This document shows positions 53,649 to 61,400 of a stretch of 64,000 bases of DNA, piece after piece. The translations under genes were made by a program, and so were the position numbers. The DNA lies in the NCBI GenBank assembly GCA_050743265.1, contig JBOGEN010000107.1, forward strand, positions 1 through 64,000, in the 5' to 3' direction. This stretch comes from JBOGEN01 sp050743265. GTDB lineage: Bacteria > Actinomycetota > Actinomycetes > JBOGEN01. The notes below the pieces were generated by a model. The model was not told the origin of the DNA. It searched no databases and saw nothing but the letters and a program-made list of their open reading frames with translations. Position 1 is the first letter of the stretch. Each line of letters begins with the position of its first letter.

Positions 53649-54552
53649 CCAGCGGCCGCGGACCGGCCAGGTCCTCCGCCGCCGCCGGAGCGTAGGCGAA
53701 GTTCTTCGCGCGGGCGCCGCCGTCGACGACCAGGTCCATCCCGGTGATCAGCCTCGCGTAGTCGGAGCACAGCCATGCCACGGTGTGCCCGAGGTCGGTC
53801 GGGGTGCCGGTCGTGCCCATCGGCACCATGGGCGCGCGCTCACCCGTCCAGCGGCTCGGCCGGCGCCACGGCTCGTCGCCGGTTGGTCCGCCGAGGCCAC
53901 CCCCGCGGCCCCGGTGCATGACGCTGCCCGTGTTGAGCCCGGCTCGTGCCCGCTCGGCGATGAGCTCGGGGTTGTCGGGCGTCGGGGCTGTCGGCGTGAC
54001 GCCGTTGACCCGGATCCCGTACGGCGCCAGGTCCATCGCCGCGGCGCGTACGAAGTTGTTCACGCCGCCCTTGTGGAAGGCGTACGCGATGATGCCCGCC
54101 GATCCCGACCACCCGTTCGACGAGGAGATGCAGACGACCGACCCTTTGGTGCCCTGTTCGGCCATCACCCGGCCGACCTGCTTGGTGTTGAGGAAGTAGC
54201 CCAGCGACGAGACACGCACGGCACGTTCGAAGTTCTCGGCGCTCTCGTCGAGCACGCCCTTTCCGCCGAGCAGCGCCGCGTTGTTCACGAGGATGTCGAT
54301 GCGCCCCCAGCGCTCCAGTACCGCGTCGACGTAGCGCTGCACCGCGCCCTCGTCCGTCACGTCGCCCGGGGCAGCCATCGCCTCCCCGCCGTTGCGCTCG
54401 ATCCGGCGGATGCACGCGGAGATCACCGAGTCGTTCACGTCGTTGCACGCCACCTTCGCGCCGTACCGCGAGAGTGCGAGCGCGACGCCGCTGCCGATGT
54501 TGGGTCCGACACCGGTGACGAGCGCGACCATGCCGTCGAGCGAGACCTCCAC
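53614..54552 (-). CDS. short-chain dehydrogenase/reductase
   Basis: 312 aa. VALVTGVGPNIGSGVALALS has an extended Gly loop (TGxGPNIGxG); ILVNNAALLGGKG and YAFHKGGVNNFVRAAAMDL (catalytic Tyr-x-x-x-Lys) follow. LVVDGGARAKNFAY replaces the common DGG end. An insertion around residues 200-240 (GRGGGLGGPTGDEPW) is unusual. Its upstream neighbour is the UGSC partner gene (55-bp gap), so the two-gene UGSC module and this SDR are probably one operon. Confidence 0.88.
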   Translation of the reverse strand: MEVSLDGMVALVTGVGPNIGSGVALALSRYGAKVACNDVNDSVISACIRRIERNGGEAMAAPGDVTDEGAVQRYVDAVLERWGRIDILVNNAALLGGKGVLDESAENFERAVRVSSLGYFLNTKQVGRVMAEQGTKGSVVCISSSNGWSGSAGIIAYAFHKGGVNNFVRAAAMDLAPYGIRVNGVTPTAPTPDNPELIAERARAGLNTGSVMHRGRGGGLGGPTGDEPWRRPSRWTGERAPMVPMGTTGTPTDLGHTVAWLCSDYARLITGMDLVVDGGARAKNFAYAPAAAEDLAGPRPLVTLDSTPAYVP

Positions 54553-54607
54553 GGAGTCCCCTTCTGTCGATTGCGGTTCACCTGCACGGATCGCGGCTTC
54601 TGGGGGC

Positions 54608-55681
54608 TCAGGACCCTGCCGCTGACCCTGCCTGGCTGGCCTGCTGCGACGACTCGACGCGCTCCGACCGGCCCGACCATGGCGTCCAGCCGAACGGGCG
54701 GAAGACCATGGACATGGCGGCGTTGGCCGCGCCCGCCACGAGCAGGGTGATGGCGTGGGCGGACGGCATCATCGGGAAGCGCTGCTCATCCCCGTCCGGG
54801 CTCTCCGGTACGTGCTCGCCTTTGCCCGCGGCGACGAGATCGGCACGGCTACGCACCGACAGCTCGTGGAGCCGCTGCTGTACGTCCGCCCGGCTGTACC
54901 CGGCTGTGCCGAGGAGCTGAGCATGTTCGGGGCCCAGGACCACACCGCCACTCGAGTGCTTGCCACCCACGTAGGCACCTGACCGGGCCAGCGTGTCGGC
55001 CAGGTCGCGCAGCACCTCCTCCGGGTCCTCCGTCTGGCGATTGTCCACGAACTCGCATGTCCTGATCAGCATGGCCGAGACCGCGTCCACGCCGCGCTCG
55101 ACGCCACCGACCACGCTGAGCGGCTCCCAGGGCGAGAGCTCCTCGTTCTCGCCCAGGCAGAGGGACCAGCGACCCGGCAGGCCCTGTGTCGACTGCTCGA
55201 GCTGTTGCGGCCGTATCCGGTACGCGTTGCGCACGATCAGTCCGAGCGCACGCGCGATCGTCGCGTTGGGACGGAAGCCGGGGCCGAACACGCCCCCGGC
55301 GCAGTTGATGCCGAGCCTCGACCTGACCGGGCCGTTGACGACGAGGAGTGGGGCCGGCCCGCTCGTGGACTGCCACGCGCCACCACCGCTCGCCCGTTCC
55401 AGGCTCAGCGCGTCCCAGGCGGCGAGGACGACGGGGAAGTACTCGGGCTTGCATCCCGCCATGACCGCGTTCGCCGCCGCCTGTGCGACGGTCACGCGAC
55501 GGCGGAGGTGCTCCTGGGTGCCGATGACCTCCGACGGGTCACGGGCTGTCGTGGCGAGGAACTCCTCCACGTCGGCCTCGGTGGCCGGGACGACAGGTAG
55601 CCCGTCGGTCCAGCCCTGCTCGAAGCAGTACTCGACGGCGGCCCTGGCATCTCTGACAGGGTCGCCCAGGGATGTCGTCAT
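54608..55681 (-). CDS. UGSC partner protein (unassigned family)
   Basis: 357 aa. I do not recognise a named family. It is clearly paralogous to the protein at 61.4 kb: shared blocks include GWTDGLPVVPATEADVEEFL, MAGCKPEYFPVVLAAWDAL (Cys 77), WQSTSGPAPLLVVNGPVRSR, GGVFGPGFRPNATIARAL, TQGLPGRWSLCLGENEELSP and VVLGPEHAQLLG. No signal or membrane segment is evident. The ATGA overlap with the upstream UGSC gene and the same pairing at 61.4 kb imply a two-protein complex, perhaps a thiol/selenol oxidoreductase system. Function not known to me. Confidence 0.75.
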   Translation of the reverse strand: MTTSLGDPVRDARAAVEYCFEQGWTDGLPVVPATEADVEEFLATTARDPSEVIGTQEHLRRRVTVAQAAANAVMAGCKPEYFPVVLAAWDALSLERASGGGAWQSTSGPAPLLVVNGPVRSRLGINCAGGVFGPGFRPNATIARALGLIVRNAYRIRPQQLEQSTQGLPGRWSLCLGENEELSPWEPLSVVGGVERGVDAVSAMLIRTCEFVDNRQTEDPEEVLRDLADTLARSGAYVGGKHSSGGVVLGPEHAQLLGTAGYSRADVQQRLHELSVRSRADLVAAGKGEHVPESPDGDEQRFPMMPSAHAITLLVAGAANAAMSMVFRPFGWTPWSGRSERVESSQQASQAGSAAGS

Positions 55682-56232
55682 GGGCGCGCCGCCGCAGCCG
55701 CGTCGGTCAGCAAGGCCACGATCTGGGGCACGACCTTCTCGGCGCGTGCCCGGATGCCGTCACGGTTCAGGCTGGCCACCGGATGGTCCGTGGTGACGTA
55801 CCTGTAGCCGGGTGCGCCTTGCACCTCGGCCATGGCGTCGGCGCTGACCGTGAACGCGTCGGTGCAGATGACGACGGAGGGCACTCCGGACTGTTCGAGC
55901 AGGAGACCGTCGGCGACCGCCGACGCGCTGCACGAGCCGCAGTCGCCGACGCCGGTGACCACGATGTCGCAGGCCGCGAGCTCGTCGAGCATCTCTGCCG
56001 GCACGGGGTGGGTGATGCTCAGCTTCTTCCGCGCGAGCACGGGCTTCACGCCGTACTGCTCCCGCATCAGTGAGGCCACGTCCTCGAGGAACTGCTCCGC
56101 GTTGCGCTTCGTGTTGGCCAGCAACCCGAGACTGAGCCCCTCCAGGTCTGCCGGCCGTGGAGCAAGGCCAGCCCGTGCCCGGTCCGGAGCGACATCCGAG
56201 CCCACGGTGGGGTCGACGATGCTGTCGAACAC
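55678..56232 (-). CDS. UGSC-family protein, Cys form with CGSC motif
   Basis: 184 aa. LGLLANTKRNAEQFLEDVA, CDIVVTGVGDCGSCSASAV (Cys 98, 101), VICTDAFTVSADAMAEV and YVTTDHPVASLNRDGIRARA are shared with the selenoprotein at 60.9 kb; the selenocysteine position is TGC here. After TGC the DNA can form GTCGGC-GGTC-GCCGAC at nearly the same distance as the SECIS of the paralogue. Coupled by 4 bp to the partner gene downstream. Family call is firm, activity unknown. Confidence 0.8.
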   Translation of the reverse strand: MFDSIVDPTVGSDVAPDRARAGLAPRPADLEGLSLGLLANTKRNAEQFLEDVASLMREQYGVKPVLARKKLSITHPVPAEMLDELAACDIVVTGVGDCGSCSASAVADGLLLEQSGVPSVVICTDAFTVSADAMAEVQGAPGYRYVTTDHPVASLNRDGIRARAEKVVPQIVALLTDAAAAARP

Positions 56233-56287
56233 AGGCCCCTCCTGGATCGTGGACGGAGATCGCGGACCGTGGCCCGGCCGATCCGAC

Positions 56288-56300
56288 GCTACGTCAGCCG
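56288..56300 (-). promoter_or_regulatory. shared operator-like element, site D1 (upstream of UGSC-2)
   Basis: GCTACGTCAGCCG on the plus strand (CGGCTGACGTAGC on the minus), 56 bp upstream of the UGSC gene start in a 158-bp gap. Confidence 0.45.
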
Positions 56301-56323
56301 CGACACGGCAGACAGACGTCTTT

Positions 56324-56336
56324 CACGTGACGGAAC
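56324..56336 (+). promoter_or_regulatory. shared operator-like element, site D2 (upstream of UGSC-2)
   Basis: CACGTGACGGAAC on the plus strand; read from the minus strand GTTCCGTCA-CG-TG keeps the two-half arrangement with one change in the core (CCGTCA). It is the second copy in the same gap, 23 bp from D1. Confidence 0.4.
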
Positions 56337-56390
56337 CCCGGACGAGTGGTCGGTCGCCTGGCAGCCTGTACCAGGTCCGGGGTGTCTCGC

Positions 56391-57836
56391 TCACCCGATG
56401 TTGACCCAGACACCCTTGGTCTCGGTGTAGGCGTCGAGCGCCTCACCAGTCATCTCGCGTCCCCAGCCGCTGGACTTGAAGCCACCCCACGGTGCGGCGG
56501 GGTCCAGCCTCGGCAGGGTGTTGACGAACACCTCACCGGCCCGGATCTGGTGGGCCATCCGGTGGCCACGAGCGACGTCGGACGTCCAGACGGAGGCAAC
56601 CAGACCGAAGTCCGTGTCGTTGGCCCAGCCCACCAGCTCGTCCGGCTCGTCGTAGGTGATGACGGGCAGTACCGGCCCGAAGACCTCGTCCCGTGCGATC
56701 TGCATGCCGTGCTCGACGGATGCGACGAGCGTCGGCTCGAAGAAGTAGCCGGCGGCAAGGTCACCCTCGCCGCGCTTGCCTCCGACGAGGACCTTGGCGC
56801 CCTGCTCGACTCCAGACGTGACGAAGCCCTCGACCTTGTCGCGGTGCTCAGCCGAGATGAGCGGCCCGAGCTGGGTGCCCGGCGACGTGCCAGGTCCCAT
56901 CGTGATGCTCGACATGGCCGCGCCGAGCTTCTCGGTGAACTCGTCCGCCCGGCTGCGGTCGACGTAGAAGCGGCTGTACGCCGCGCAGGCCTGGCCACTG
57001 TTCACCAGCCCGCCGAGCATGTTGCCGCTGACGGCAGCGTCGATGTCGGCGTCAGCCATGACGATGCTGGGCGCCTTGCCGCCGAGCTCGAGCGAGACGC
57101 GCTTGAGGTTGCCTGCCGAGGCCGCGACGATCGACCGGCCGACCTCCGTCGAACCGGTGAACGACACCTTGTCGACCCCGGGATGCTCCACCAGCCGCTT
57201 GCCCACCTCCGGGCCACCGGTGAGGAGGTTCACCACGCCGGCAGGGACCCCAGCCTCCAGGCAGAGCTCTGCCAGGCGTGCGGTGCTCAGCGGCGTCTGC
57301 TCCGCGGGCTTGAGGATCACCGTGTTCCCCGCGGCCAGGGCCGGGGCGATCTTCCACACGGCGATGGTGAGCGGGAAGTTCCACGGGGTGATGAGCGCAC
57401 AGACACCGACCGGCTCGCGCCTGGTGTAGTGCAGCATCCCTGGAACGGAGACCGGACTGGTGACACCGGTGATCTTGGTGCACCACCCCGCGTAGTAGCG
57501 CAGCATCTCCGCGGCGCCGCTCATGCTGCCGCGGGCGAAGCCGACGGACTGTCCCTGGTCCCTGCTCTCCAGCTCCGCCAGCTCGTCCGCGTTCTCCTCG
57601 ACGAGGTCGGCGATCTTCCACAGCAGACGGGCCCGGGCGGCCGGCATCATCCCCGACCAGGCCGGATCGACGAAGGCGCGGGACGCTGCGTCCACCGCTG
57701 CGTCGACGTCTGCCGCGGTGGCCTCCACCGCGGTGCCGAGTACCTCTCCGGTCGCGGGATCCACCGTCTCGAACGTGTTCGCCGCCGTCCCGGCAGTCCA
57801 TTCCCCGGCGATCAGCAGCTGGACGTGCGTGGCCAT
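56391..57836 (-). CDS. aldehyde dehydrogenase family protein
   Basis: 481 aa. VCALITPWNFPLTIAVWKIA, VILKPAEQTPLSTARLAELC, DKVSFTGSTEVGRSIV, VSLELGGKAPSIVMA (catalytic Glu) and NSGQACAAYSRFYV (catalytic Cys) are complete. It follows the alcohol dehydrogenase at 57.9-59.0 kb with a 26-bp gap, repeating the ADH-ALDH pairing seen at 46-50 kb. Confidence 0.94.
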   Translation of the reverse strand: MATHVQLLIAGEWTAGTAANTFETVDPATGEVLGTAVEATAADVDAAVDAASRAFVDPAWSGMMPAARARLLWKIADLVEENADELAELESRDQGQSVGFARGSMSGAAEMLRYYAGWCTKITGVTSPVSVPGMLHYTRREPVGVCALITPWNFPLTIAVWKIAPALAAGNTVILKPAEQTPLSTARLAELCLEAGVPAGVVNLLTGGPEVGKRLVEHPGVDKVSFTGSTEVGRSIVAASAGNLKRVSLELGGKAPSIVMADADIDAAVSGNMLGGLVNSGQACAAYSRFYVDRSRADEFTEKLGAAMSSITMGPGTSPGTQLGPLISAEHRDKVEGFVTSGVEQGAKVLVGGKRGEGDLAAGYFFEPTLVASVEHGMQIARDEVFGPVLPVITYDEPDELVGWANDTDFGLVASVWTSDVARGHRMAHQIRAGEVFVNTLPRLDPAAPWGGFKSSGWGREMTGEALDAYTETKGVWVNIG

Positions 57837-57862
57837 CGGGCCTCCCTCTGTGCGAGCACAGC

Positions 57863-58978
57863 TCAGTCGAAGCGGATCACACCGCGGAGCGTGCGGTGCT
57901 GGCGCATGTCCTCGTAACCGTCGTTGATCTGCACCAACGAGTAGGTGCGGGTGATGAGCTCATCGAGCAGCAAGTCGCCCTGCCGGTACAGGCTGAGGAG
58001 CCGCGGGATGTCGTACCGGGGGTTCGCGTTTCCGAACAGACAGCCCACGACGCGCTTCTGGTAGGCGGTGAGCTCGAACATGGGGAGCGTCACCTGATCG
58101 TCCGACACGTTGGCGAGGGACGTCAGCGCGACGGTTCCGAGCTTGCCGACCAGCGACAGTGCCTCCCCGATGAGCTCGCCGGTGGCCACGCCGACCGTGA
58201 TCAGCGCAGCGTTGGCCATCTGACCGCGGGTCAGGTCCACGAGTGCCGCGCGTGCCTCGGTGACGTCGACGAAGGCGTGGGTGGCACCGAGCTGCCTTGC
58301 CTGGTCGCGATTGAACTCCGACGGGTCCACCACGACGATCGTCGTGGCGCCGGCCATTCTGGCTCCCTGCACCGCGTTGGCTCCGACGCCACCGACCCCG
58401 AGGACGACGACGGTGTCACCGGCTCGCGTCTCGGCGCCGTACACCGCCGTGCCCCATCCGGTGGTGACCCCGCAACCGACCAGCGCCGCCCTGTCGAGCG
58501 GGATGTCGTCGTCGATCTTGATGACCGAGCTCTCGCGCGTGACCGTGTACGGAGAGAACGTGCCCAACACGCACATCAGCCGTGCGTCCTCGCCGCCGAC
58601 GTGGTGTCGCGAACTGCCGTCACGCTGAAGCCCGACGGTCAGGTCGGCTCCTTCGTCACAGAGGTTCTGGTTCCCGGAGGCGCAGGACGGGCACCGCCCG
58701 CAGGCCGGGACGAAGCTGAGCACCACATGGTCACCCTCGGACACGCTGCGCACGTTCGTGCCGACGCTCTCCACGACGCCGGCCCCCTCGTGACCGCCGA
58801 TGACGGGCAGGCCTTCCATGGGGAGATCACCGAGCCGGACGTGCTCGTCGGAATGGCACAACCCGGAGGCGCTCAGCCGGACCATCACCTCGCCGTCACG
58901 AGGGTCGTCGAGCTCGATCTCCTCGATCTGCCAGTCCTTGCCGTACTCGCGGAGCACAGCAGCCTGAGTCCTCACCAC
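57863..58978 (-). CDS. NDMA-dependent (mycofactocin-type) alcohol dehydrogenase
   Basis: 371 aa, GTG start. SASGLCHSDEHVRLGDLP, LPVIGGHEGAGVVESVG, LSFVPACGRCPSCASGNQNLC (Zn sites), VVLGVGGVGANAVQGARMAG (NAD loop) and VVGCLFGNANPRYDIPRLL mark the mycofactocin-dependent group. It is more diverged from the two copies at 46-50 kb than they are from each other, suggesting a different alcohol. The operon begins here and includes the ALDH. Confidence 0.92.
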   Translation of the reverse strand: MVRTQAAVLREYGKDWQIEEIELDDPRDGEVMVRLSASGLCHSDEHVRLGDLPMEGLPVIGGHEGAGVVESVGTNVRSVSEGDHVVLSFVPACGRCPSCASGNQNLCDEGADLTVGLQRDGSSRHHVGGEDARLMCVLGTFSPYTVTRESSVIKIDDDIPLDRAALVGCGVTTGWGTAVYGAETRAGDTVVVLGVGGVGANAVQGARMAGATTIVVVDPSEFNRDQARQLGATHAFVDVTEARAALVDLTRGQMANAALITVGVATGELIGEALSLVGKLGTVALTSLANVSDDQVTLPMFELTAYQKRVVGCLFGNANPRYDIPRLLSLYRQGDLLLDELITRTYSLVQINDGYEDMRQHRTLRGVIRFD

Positions 58979-59129
58979 GCCTCCCGGAGGCTTCGCCGGA
59001 TCGCCACAGACGCGTCGGTAGCGATCGCCGCCCGGTGTCGAGGGCTGTTGCTGTGACCTGCCGAACGGCGGACTGAAGGTTGCCGAGTATGGCGAGCGCC
59101 TCCGTGACGGCGACAGGTCCGAGCGGCAA

Positions 59130-59142
59130 GTTACGTCAAATG
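59130..59142 (-). promoter_or_regulatory. shared operator-like element, site E (upstream of ADH-3)
   Basis: GTTACGTCAAATG on the plus strand (CATTTGACGTAAC on the minus), in the 201-bp gap upstream of the third mycofactocin-type ADH operon. The right half is partly conserved (TGGTGTAGG). Confidence 0.55.
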
Positions 59143-59179
59143 GTGTAGGCAGCCTGACCGGACGTGGCTGACCCCACCC

Positions 59180-60628
59180 TCACCGCCGGCGCGGCCGGGC
59201 GAACGGCAACCGCACCGTCGGGAGGAGCGCCCGCGGGCGGCGTGCCCGCACGGCGCTGACGATGACGCCGGTGCCGTACACGGCGTCCTCCGCGAGACGC
59301 AGTGCCGCATAGCGGACCGGGTCGACGTCCGGGCGATGGCGCACGTACTCCAGGGCGACGGGAGCGAGCATGCTTACGGCGGCGGCTGCTGCCACGCGGG
59401 AGCGTCCGGCAGCCGCCAGGGCCACCCATCCCACGGGCCACCACACGCGTCGCAACCCGTGACCGACCGCAGCGGCATCTGCCACGAGACCCTGTCCGAC
59501 GACCACGCCCGCGAGCCAGGGGGGCGCGTCCGCCCAGCGGAGACGGCCGCCCAGCGTCCCGACCGCCGTCGCCGCGACGAGCGCAGCGAGCCGGGGTCGC
59601 GTCGGCGCCAGGAGCGCCACCGCCACGTTCCAGGCCGAGACCCGCACCGGAGCGAGGCGACCGGGGTGGCGCCGGTCCAGGTCGGCGGCGGACGTGCCGT
59701 ACTCGAAGCGACGCCGGGCCCAGTCCACCGGATCGAGCCGCGCCTCGTGGTGGACGACGACCGACGGCTCATAGCGCGCGAGCCATCCCGCGTCGGCCAG
59801 GCGCCACACCAGGTCGACGTCCTCTCCCACACGCATCGATGGCTCGAACCCCTGGCCGGCGAGTGCGTCACGACGTACGAGAAGCGCCGCCGACGGCAGG
59901 AAGCCGAGCGGTGCACCGCGTCTGACCAGTTCCGGACGCCCCCCCATGTCGAGCGCCGACCGTGCGTCCTCGTGACGTGCCAGAAGGGATACGCCTGTGA
60001 CACGGGGCCGCACGCGGGGGGCGACGAGGCCGACGCGCGGATCGTCGAAGTGCGCGACGAGTCCCTCGAGCCAGCCGGGCGAGACGGAGCAGTCGGAGTC
60101 CAGGAAGGCCACGAGGGGCGCAGCGGTCGCCAGCACCCCGGCGTTGCGCGCCGCGCCCGGGCCCTGGTTCACGTCGAGGCGTACGACGCGAGCCCCGTGC
60201 CTCTCGGCCACACGCCGGACGGCCACCTCGTCGCGGGACCCGTCGTCGACGACCACCACCGGTGCGCCGGCGAGGCGACGCAGGCAGGCCTCGAGCAGGC
60301 CCACCCGGTCGTGCGCCGGGACGACGACGACCACCTCACCAGCCAGGGAGCGGAGGTCGACGGCCGGATGCACCACTCCTCGCTGCACGAGAAGGTCAGC
60401 CGTCGCGCCCTCGATGGCACCGTCGGGCACCACACCCGATGCCCCGGCAGCATGGACGCGGCGTACGAACGGCCGCGCACGCGCCGACACGCGGACGAGG
60501 CCCCACGGTGCACCGCCGGTGACGACGGCGCCGTCGTTCCACAGCCGGGCCCGGCCGTCCCACGCGACGCGTGTCCCCGGGCGGAGGCCGGCGCGTACCT
60601 CCGGCGCGTCTACGCCGGAGGAGGCCAT
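59180..60628 (-). CDS. mftF: MftF, mycofactocin glycosyltransferase
   Basis: 482 aa. VVVVVPAHDRVGLLEACLRR, VVVVDDGSRDEVAVRRVAE and PLVAFLDSDCSVSPGWLEGL are the GT2 motifs; FLPSAALLVRRDALAGQGFE, MRVGEDVDLVWRLADAGW and RRRFEYGTSAADLDRRHPGR are specific blocks of MftF, with C-terminal membrane segments (VGWVALAAAG, AAAAVSMLAPVALEYV). MftF adds beta-1,4-glucose units to the mycofactocin head group. I choose the ATG rather than a TTG three codons upstream. In most genomes it is next to mftE; here it lies ~26 kb from the others. Confidence 0.92.
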   Translation of the reverse strand: MASSGVDAPEVRAGLRPGTRVAWDGRARLWNDGAVVTGGAPWGLVRVSARARPFVRRVHAAGASGVVPDGAIEGATADLLVQRGVVHPAVDLRSLAGEVVVVVPAHDRVGLLEACLRRLAGAPVVVVDDGSRDEVAVRRVAERHGARVVRLDVNQGPGAARNAGVLATAAPLVAFLDSDCSVSPGWLEGLVAHFDDPRVGLVAPRVRPRVTGVSLLARHEDARSALDMGGRPELVRRGAPLGFLPSAALLVRRDALAGQGFEPSMRVGEDVDLVWRLADAGWLARYEPSVVVHHEARLDPVDWARRRFEYGTSAADLDRRHPGRLAPVRVSAWNVAVALLAPTRPRLAALVAATAVGTLGGRLRWADAPPWLAGVVVGQGLVADAAAVGHGLRRVWWPVGWVALAAAGRSRVAAAAAVSMLAPVALEYVRHRPDVDPVRYAALRLAEDAVYGTGVIVSAVRARRPRALLPTVRLPFARPRRR

Positions 60629-60679
60629 GCCGGCCAACCCTAGCTGCAGGGGGCCTCGCCGCTGAGCAGCGAGCAGCCG

Positions 60680-60699
60680 GGTACGTCAGATGACTTACC
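60680..60699. promoter_or_regulatory. shared operator-like element, site F, near-palindrome (mftF/selenoprotein gap)
   Basis: GGTACGTCAGATGACTTACC, where both half-sites are present: GGTACGTCA, a 2-bp centre, then TGACTTACC. It lies 52 bp upstream of mftF and 165 bp upstream of the divergent selenoprotein operon. It is the most symmetrical member of the set and defines the dyad nature of the element. Confidence 0.6.
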
Positions 60700-60863
60700 G
60701 GGGTTGGCCGCGTGCGGCTCGCCGGGTCCGTCATCTGCGCGTGGACGTGCTCGGACCCGGTCGCGGACACTCCAGGAGACCGCGCCCGGCTCGGTGTCGT
60801 GGCTGACGACAGCTGCTCGTCGTCCACGGCGCTGAGCCCTCACCACCGGAAGGGCCCGCTGAC

Positions 60864-61400
60864 ATGGCGTTCGAGAACCTGATCGACCCCACCGGAGGCC
60901 TCGACCTCGACGCCGACACCACCCTGACGCGCAGGCCGGCGACTCTGCGCGGCACGACGCTCGGGCTGCTGGAGAACACCAAGCCCAACGCGGCCGTCCT
61001 CCTGCACGAGCTCGGCGAGATCCTGACGCGCCGGTACGGGATCAGCGAGGTGCTCTCGTACTCCAAGACGTACTTCGGCACCCCGGCTACCGCGTCCCAG
61101 GTGGAGCTGATAGCTCGGGAGTGCGATCTTGTGGTCACGGGGGTGGGCGATTGAGGCTCCTGCAGCGCGGCCAGTCTGGCCGACGGGATCCTGCTGGAGC
61201 GAGGCGGCGTTCCAGCGGTGAGCATCTGCACGGAGGCGTTTCGCACTCCCGCCGACGCCATGGCCAAGGCGTACGGGTTCCCGGGGTTCCAGTACGTGAC
61301 GGTGCCGCACCCGCTGGCGAGTCTGACCCACGGTGAGGTGAGAGAAAGGGTGCACGAGATGCTGCCAGGCGTCCTCCAGGTCCTGGGTGTGGAGCTGTGA
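60864..61400 (+). CDS. UGSC-family selenoprotein with in-frame UGA (Sec97)
   Basis: 178 aa if TGA at 61152-61154 is read as selenocysteine. Before it: MAFENLIDPTGGLDL, LGLLENTKPNAAVLLHELG, CDLVVTGVGD. After it, in frame: GSCSAASLADGILLERGGV, SICTEAFRTPADAMAKA, YVTVPHPLASLTHGEVRERV to a normal stop. The paralogues at 55.7 and 45.6 kb have Cys exactly at the TGA and homologous sequence on both sides. A hairpin begins 1 nt after the TGA (separate entry). Terminating at TGA would leave a 96-aa stump lacking half of the domain. The GTGA overlap with the next gene (61397) also needs translation to 61400. A redox-active selenol paired with Cys100 is likely; the SelABCD machinery must be elsewhere. 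Confidence 0.88.
61152..61200 (+). promoter_or_regulatory. candidate bacterial SECIS hairpin following UGA
   Basis: Starting right after TGA: outer stem GCTCC (61156-61160)/GGAGC (61196-61200), a T-T mismatch, inner stem GCAG (61162-61165)/CTGC (61191-61194), an internal loop, then CGGCCA (61168-61173)/TGGCCG (61177-61182) closing a GUC loop. Placed within the coding sequence just 3' of the UGA and with a small apical loop containing G and U, it fits the bacterial SelB-binding SECIS, comparable to the loop context in E. coli fdhF. Confidence 0.7.
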
